Notes under the pieces: generated by a model
What the model saw: only the letters and a program-made list of their open reading frames with translations
Told to the model about the DNA's origin: nothing
The model's database searches: none
Source: Goniomonas avonlea
Taxonomy: Eukaryota; Cryptophyceae; Goniomonadida; Goniomonadaceae
NCBI GenBank assembly: GCA_003573635.1
Contig: QUTJ01031233.1
Location: forward strand, 1 to 10,480
DNA: 10,480 nt
Reading direction: 5' to 3'
Translations under genes and position numbers: made by a program
In this document: positions 6,833-10,480 of the stretch, in pieces
Layout of the letters: each line of letters starts with the position of its first letter
Position numbering within the stretch: the first letter of the stretch is position 1

Positions 6833-7749
6833 GAAAATCAAAAAGGTTGAACTTGTCGGACGGTCTTGTTTTTGTGCACGTTAACATATTCAAAGTACAG
6901 GACAAAACAGGAAGTCGATTTGGTATTTTTGTTCCTCCGGAGCCAGGGGCTCGAGAACGCGCTCTGGTCAAGGGGCGAAGAGATGCAAAAGGAAAATCGT
7001 GTGTTGAAAACCACCTCTTTGTTGGGCCCACTTTCTGTTCAGGCCTGCTGTTCCTATGGCTGCGCCGCCAGTCCGGTCGCTTGCCGGTCACGCTGGGGCA
7101 GCTGCCGTATCTGCTCGAGCTCGAAATCACATGGCGACTCTCCAAGCTGAAGCACGACAAGCAATCGCAACTTTCATTCGGTCTGGGTCTGGTAGTCCCA
7201 TCGGACCAGACACGCCACCACCAGTTGGTCTACCTTCAAGAAGTGCACAACGTCGGGCCTCATCAGCACGTCAGAGCTCTGCCGCGTTGCAAAGCCCGAA
7301 CTTCGTCTCTTCGTTCCAGGCCGCTGTAGCTGCGTCGCGAACCCCGGCGTCCTCACGATCCTCAAATTTGGCTGGCACGTCTGCAGGAGCTGCTGGAAGA
7401 GCGCACACGGCGGTCCTTGAGCCTCAGGCGAATGTACAGAGGTCTGCACCGTTGGACAGGGCCATGACACGAATGCAGGACCACCAGGGAAACAGGTACG
7501 GGTGCAAAAGTATATGGAAGGAATGATTTTGGAGTACATCATGCACGTTCGCAGTTCGTGGAACGCAGTCGTATTTGCTGGCCGCTCAAGGGGTCAGCTG
7601 AAACTGCTCTGCGCAGAAAACGGGCTGCCAACAATTGGATCAAAGGCAAGCCCTACAAATTACGGTCTCGTCCAATGCCTGACACCTTGAGACGCACGAA
7701 ACAGGACGAACTAATTCGTCGCCTGGTCTACGCTCGTGGAAACACCTGA
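6636..7749 (+). CDS. Unrecognised basic Ser/Ala-rich protein, four exons
   Basis: I do not recognise this protein. Model: exons 6636-6845, 6901-6998, 7043-7495 and 7569-7749, introns 55, 44 and 73 bp, all GT...CAG and phase-consistent, 313 residues. Exon 1 has RGLEDLPNRGNFRYINETPR, then SPPTPQKR and KRVLTDRTN. Exon 2 is charged (PPEPGARERALVKGRRDAKG). Exon 3 is low complexity, rich in Ala/Ser/Arg/Pro, with a helical LQAEARQAIATFIRS, and looks disordered. Exon 4 is strongly basic (ALRRKRAANNWIKGKPYKLR) and ends RLVYARGNT. The TPQK site and the D-box-like KRVLTDRTN could suggest a cell-cycle regulated protein, but such short motifs are weak evidence. ATG 6636 is the conservative start. A 5' exon 6260-6494 is possible; it would splice to 6664, bypass this ATG and give 382 residues. 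The last acceptor also has an alternative 14 bp upstream. Confidence 0.55.
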
Positions 7750-7794
7750 GCTACTCGGGCCGCCACGCCCTGATCATTTTGGGGGCAACGGTAG
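7750..7794. other. 45 bp gap between convergent stop codons
   Basis: The plus gene stops at TGA 7747-7749 and the aminotransferase at TAG 7797-7795 on the other strand. With so little space the two transcripts very probably overlap at their 3' ends. Confidence 0.6.
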
Positions 7795-10425
7795 CTAGAA
7801 CAATGCACCGCCACCACTGCTGCCGACCCATAACGACCTCTCCCGCAGGTACCCAGCCATGCTCTCAACCGCAACCTGTCGCTGACGTAAGACGAAGGGT
7901 GAAGCAAAAGTGTGCTGGCGTGTTGGCGGTGCGAGTCGTGAAGGAGGAGGGTGTGATGGTCCGATCCAACGCGAACATTGAAATGGAGACAGTGATACTG
8001 AGGCCTAGGCCATCAACAACTCGGAATGAGCACAAGGCACTCGAAAAGAGGTAAAACGCCACAAATCGATGAAGGCAACCACAACCAGCATTGAAAAGTC
8101 GAGTCCAAAAGATAAAGCACAGACAATAAACGCAGAGTTCGCACGCTGACGCGCAAAACACGATGTCTAAGACCTACCGTCGTGATGTCCGCTTGATGCC
8201 AGGCAAACGACACACGAAAGTACCCAGGTCCGCTGCCAACAGGTGTGAGACGCAGTGATGTTAGCAGAGGAACAAGCCAGATTGGGCTGTCATTCTGACG
8301 GCAAAAACTCACTATCCTTCGCTCGTTCTAGTCGCGCTCTCTCCCTCCGTTTACGCACCTTGCCTGACAAGCTTGGCCGGGCGTCAGTAGCACCTTGCAT
8401 TGAGTGAAGATATCATCAAAGAGAGTCATTTCCGACTGCGCAGGTGAGTTAGTGCGTGCTCGGATGAAGTAACCGAACCAAGCAGGGACAGGGCAGGGAC
8501 AGAGGCGACCGATACGACGGGCGAGGCCCCGAGCCCCGCACCGCAGTGTGTCAAAACAGAGACAAACAGAGACAGCGACAGACAGACAGGGACAGAGACA
8601 GGGACAGAAGGCGTCCAACCGGTTCATGGACGAGCATATTCTCAAGGCAAGCGCGAGAGGTGAGGGAGAGGCGGGCGGAGGGAGGCACGCGGCGAAGGAG
8701 AAGAATTAAAGAGGAAGGAGGAAGAGGAAAGGGGAGGAAGCGAAAGAGAACGACGAGGGGAGAGGGAGAGGACACGGCGGCGACGACTACTGGAGCTCAC
8801 CTCCCAGTCAGGGACGGCTAAGTGGTCCGTGAGGTCAATCCATATTGATAACCCCTGCGCCAACCGGATCAGCAGAGCATGAGCTCGCAAGAACACACGG
8901 CCGCCCGCAACGGCACACGGCCACCCGCAACAACCACACGGCCACCACATGTTAGCGTCGACCACTAGTCGTGTTACTTAGTTACTTACTAAGTATTGGT
9001 CTTAAGTACACACTGCCTTCCAAGAAAGGAAAGACCCCTAAGGAAAAATCCATGCGGGCCGACCAAGGGCACCAAGCAGGGGTTCGCGTGAGAGGCCTTG
9101 AGGATCTCCCAAATCGTGGAAACTTTCGGTGCACCAACGAGACACCTCGTCTTGATGCTTTAGATTCACCGGTGCTGCAATGTACAAGTCCTCCTACACC
9201 GCAAAAACGGGTGCTGACTGATCGGACGAATATCCTCGCTCGCACACTCGCTCGCTCCCACCCGCAACAACACACGGCCACCCAACCTGGACGAGAAAAA
9301 GCGTTCGAGGGAACAACAAAATGCGAGGGGCTGAAGTGAACCGACTCACCGCTTTGGGTGCCACGAGACCGACATTGTTGGCTTGCAAGGCGGCAACCAC
9401 ACCTTGACTCGTCATGCTGTGTGCCAACGGGTGTTAGAACCAGCGTGTAACACCATTACCAACGTATCAACACACTACCACACCAACACACCAACACACC
9501 AACACACCAACACACCAACACACCAACACACCAACACACCAACCCCACGCCGACGACACACACTGGCCGCTGCATCACTGTTGCGTGTGTCCAAGGTGAC
9601 TGCGGGTTCATTGAATGCCTGCGGCACGTGACAAGCGGTTGAACTACTTCGTCTGAGAGCCATGACAATCAACATTGGATAGAAACAAAGATGGGTGATG
9701 GAGGGGTGATGGATGACGATCTGAGCGATGGATGCTGGATAGTGTGAAGAAGGTCGGGGGTGGTGAGCCACTGGGTGAAAATGCAACACAAGGCATTTAC
9801 TGTTGTACGATAGCGTGCCAGTGGATGGTGCAACACCAACGCACCGGAGGGAATTTTTACAGTTGTACAAGTAGGCGTCGACAAACTTGTGGTCGGATAA
9901 CATAGACGCCACCGCTGCTTGCGTGTCGTTGCCAATGCAGGTAAATTTGGACGTCTGTGATGCTCGGGTGGGCAGGCAGGTGGACTTGGAGTGTCGCTAG
10001 AACACAGGGCGTGCGCTGCTCTCACGGCCACACAGAGAGGATGAGAAGGGGGAGTACGCTGGGGGGTGGAAGAAGGATGCTGCTGGTAGAAGATAGATGG
10101 CAGCGAGAACAAGAGGAATGTGTTCGTGTGAGTGTGAATGTGCATGTGGGTATGTGTGGATGTGCAGGAGAGAGTGAGTGTGGGAGTGAATCGCGGGGGC
10201 CAGAGACGAAGCCCGCAAGCAAGAGCCAACAAAAGCTGAGGGCCAGAGAGGAAGCACTCGAGCAAAGAGCCAACAAAAGCTGCGCACAGTGGCCAATGCG
10301 CCGAGTACTCCAGCGTGTCGGCTGTACACTGCCGCGACACGCAACCCTGCCAGTCCAAAATCCTTGGACAGGCCGTATATAATATGCACGTTTACAGGTG
10401 GAACGCCGTCCACAACTTCACTCAT
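7795..10425 (-). CDS. ACS: ACC-synthase-like class I/II aminotransferase, C-terminal part
   Basis: PLP-dependent fold-type I enzyme; relatives make 1-aminocyclopropane-1-carboxylate from S-adenosylmethionine or act as plain aminotransferases, so the substrate cannot be settled here. Minus-strand exons: 10425-10288, 9954-9845, 9416-9350, 8854-8801, 8435-8359, 8232-8178, 7875-7795; introns are 333, 428, 495, 365, 126 and 302 bp, all GT...CAG; 193 residues in view. Exon 1 holds YGLSKDFGLAGLRVAAVYS, where S20, K21 (the PLP Schiff-base lysine) and R29 match the family. Next come TQAAVASMLSD, VAALQANNVGLVAPKA joined to GLSIWIDLTDHL, then KVLLTPGQAC and PGYFRVSFA, whose Arg is the substrate-carboxylate arginine, and a tail VAVESMAGYLRERSLWVGSS. 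The distance from Lys to C-terminus is normal for the family. Upstream exons lie beyond the right edge; the first exon shown could begin a little before 10425. Confidence 0.93.
7876..8177 (-). other. Aminotransferase intron, 302 bp
   Basis: Donor GTAGGT after PGYFRVSFA...TT and acceptor GCGACAG before the last exon. A plus-strand open frame crosses it but is incompatible with this strong assignment and has no known pattern. Confidence 0.85.
8555..8609. repeat. CAGAGA/CAGACA simple repeat
   Basis: Imperfect hexanucleotide-like repeat, such as ACAGAGACAAACAGAGACAG and GGGACAGAGACAGGGACAGA, inside an aminotransferase intron. Confidence 0.85.
8649..8775. repeat. Purine-rich tract on plus strand
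   Basis: Almost continuous G/A sequence of GAGG, GGAAGA and AAGAGG motifs with few pyrimidines. Polypurine-polypyrimidine DNA of this kind can form triplexes; on the transcribed strand it is an intronic C/U tract. Confidence 0.8.
8894..8946. repeat. 20-21 bp tandem repeat (CACACGGCCACCCGCAACAAC)
   Basis: Units start at 8894, 8914 and 8935 (partial). The last unit merges into the left end of dispersed-repeat copy 2, which begins with the same CACGGCCACC. A further near-identical 25 bp piece lies at 9259-9283, on the other side of that copy. Confidence 0.85.
8937..9248 (+). repeat. Dispersed repeat, copy 2, inside an aminotransferase intron
   Basis: 312 bp matching 6503-6832, same orientation, antisense to the aminotransferase. 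It lies in the intron 9349-8855 and is bracketed by near-identical direct repeats, 8922-8946 and 9259-9283. It keeps the start codon and an open frame of the unknown plus gene but not the downstream exons, so it is a fragment and not a second gene. An ORF fused to flanking sequence runs on to 9339. Confidence 0.92.
9259..9283. repeat. Right flanking repeat of copy 2
   Basis: CACCCGCAACAACACACGGC followed by CACCC; the counterpart of 8922-8946 with one base deleted and one substitution at the end. Confidence 0.85.
9477..9544. repeat. 8 bp microsatellite (ACACCAAC)n
   Basis: About eight near-perfect copies of ACACCAAC, lying in the 428 bp aminotransferase intron 9844-9417. The repeated peptide strings seen in open frames here are a product of the repeat and not of a gene. 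Confidence 0.95.
9688..9740. repeat. GATGG-rich low-complexity stretch
   Basis: Irregular GATGG/GGTGATGG motifs (for example GATGGGTGATGGAGGGGTGA) in the same aminotransferase intron. Confidence 0.65.
10106..10192. repeat. TG/GTGTG-rich low-complexity stretch
   Basis: Irregular GTGTGAGTG, ATGTGCATGTG and GAGAGTGAGTGTG motifs in the 333 bp aminotransferase intron 10287-9955. Confidence 0.7.
10221..10282. repeat. 18 bp direct repeat pair
   Basis: AAGAGCCAACAAAAGCTG at 10221-10238 and 10265-10282, 44 bp apart, just downstream (in transcript terms) of the donor of the aminotransferase intron. Confidence 0.85.
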
Positions 10426-10480
10426 CTGCGGGTCGTGATGAGATTCGTGTGGGTGACAGTCGTCGGCAGAGAGAGGGGGG
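10426..10480 (-). other. Probable 3' end of an upstream aminotransferase intron
   Basis: On the minus strand the sequence reads CCCCCCTCTCTCTGCC and ends in CACGACCCGCAG just before the exon that begins ATGAGTGAAG. The pyrimidine-rich start and CAG end fit an intron, although the frame also stays open through it. Confidence 0.5.

Larger units (their letters stand above)
8436..8800 (-). other. Aminotransferase intron, 365 bp, with long polypyrimidine tract
   Basis: Donor GTGAGC and acceptor CTGCGCAG. On the plus strand it contains an AGACA/GGGACAGA simple repeat (about 8555-8609) and a purine-rich block (8649-8775); the transcript therefore carries a long C/U-rich stretch soon after the donor. 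Confidence 0.85.

Noticed and set aside
7690-7749. RTKQ in the unknown plus protein as a histone H3 tail mimic
   Set aside because: A four-residue internal match is expected by chance in a basic protein and is not at an N-terminus.
7779-8054. Plus-strand open frame with a charged, protein-like sequence (VKQKCAGVLAVRVVKEEG)
   Set aside because: It overlaps the well-supported last exon and last intron of the aminotransferase on the other strand and has no start context or family pattern.
8163-8257. Small plus-strand frame starting MSKTYRRDVRLMPGK with a possible donor
   Set aside because: It is the reverse of the PGYFRVSFA exon of the aminotransferase, whose assignment is strong.
8971-9339. 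Copy 2 as a complete second gene
   Set aside because: Only the first exon part is duplicated; the frame then runs into unrelated intron sequence and lacks exons 2-4.
9477-9544. Telomere-like short tandem repeat
   Set aside because: The unit ACACCAAC/GTTGGTGT is not a known telomeric motif and lies inside an intron between confirmed exons.
9383-9912. Repetitive HTNTPTHQ and CVGVLVCW peptides on either strand
   Set aside because: These come from the ACACCAAC microsatellite, which is open in several frames; the real aminotransferase exons flank it.
9957-10382. Plus-strand frame of 141 residues at the right end
   Set aside because: It is antisense to the PLP-lysine exon of the aminotransferase and crosses GT-rich intron sequence.
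1-10480. tRNA or rRNA genes
   Set aside because: Scanning by eye for TTCGAATC-type T-loops and paired stems found only isolated fragments, such as near 3119, with no cloverleaf.

Overview
The window is nuclear DNA of an intron-rich microbial eukaryote. Reading frames break at GT...CAG boundaries and rejoin in the correct phase, most coding introns are only 43-77 bp, the DNA is rich in G/C homopolymers and microsatellites, and there is no operon structure. I cannot name the lineage; a protist or alga with compact introns is the safest description.

Layout, left to right, with strands strictly alternating. (1) Minus, 1866 to beyond position 1: a base-exchange phosphatidylserine synthase in eight exons, running off the left edge. 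(2) A 145 bp divergent promoter gap (1867-2011). (3) Plus, 2012-4375: an eight-exon gene for a GST-like, lysine-tailed protein of the AIMP3/Arc1p/tRip type, i.e. an aminoacyl-tRNA-synthetase cofactor. (4) A 3' intergenic stretch, 4376-4829. (5) Minus, about 5830-4830 and perhaps from 6184: an unrecognised multi-exon gene with a Cys cluster and a short coiled-coil end. (6) Plus, about 6636-7749: an unrecognised basic, Ser/Ala-rich protein in four exons. (7) Minus, 10425 (or beyond) to 7795: the C-terminal half of an ACC-synthase-like, PLP-dependent aminotransferase in seven exons, ending 45 bp from the stop of gene 6.

Phosphatidylserine synthase and the tRNA-synthetase cofactor share a bidirectional promoter but have no obvious common pathway; all five genes look like ordinary housekeeping or lineage-specific genes.

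The less ordinary content is structural. A 330 bp segment covering the 5' part of gene 6 (6503-6832) is repeated, about 98% identical over its ORF part, inside an intron of the aminotransferase (8937-9248). The cofactor gene has an intron with a 22/17 bp minisatellite, a duplicated splice acceptor that shifts frame, and an open intron 5' end that would encode a membrane segment if retained. Several introns are swollen by hairpins, microsatellites and 13-15 nt G/C runs, one of them adjoining a splice donor. No RNA genes, CRISPR arrays or complete transposons were recognised.
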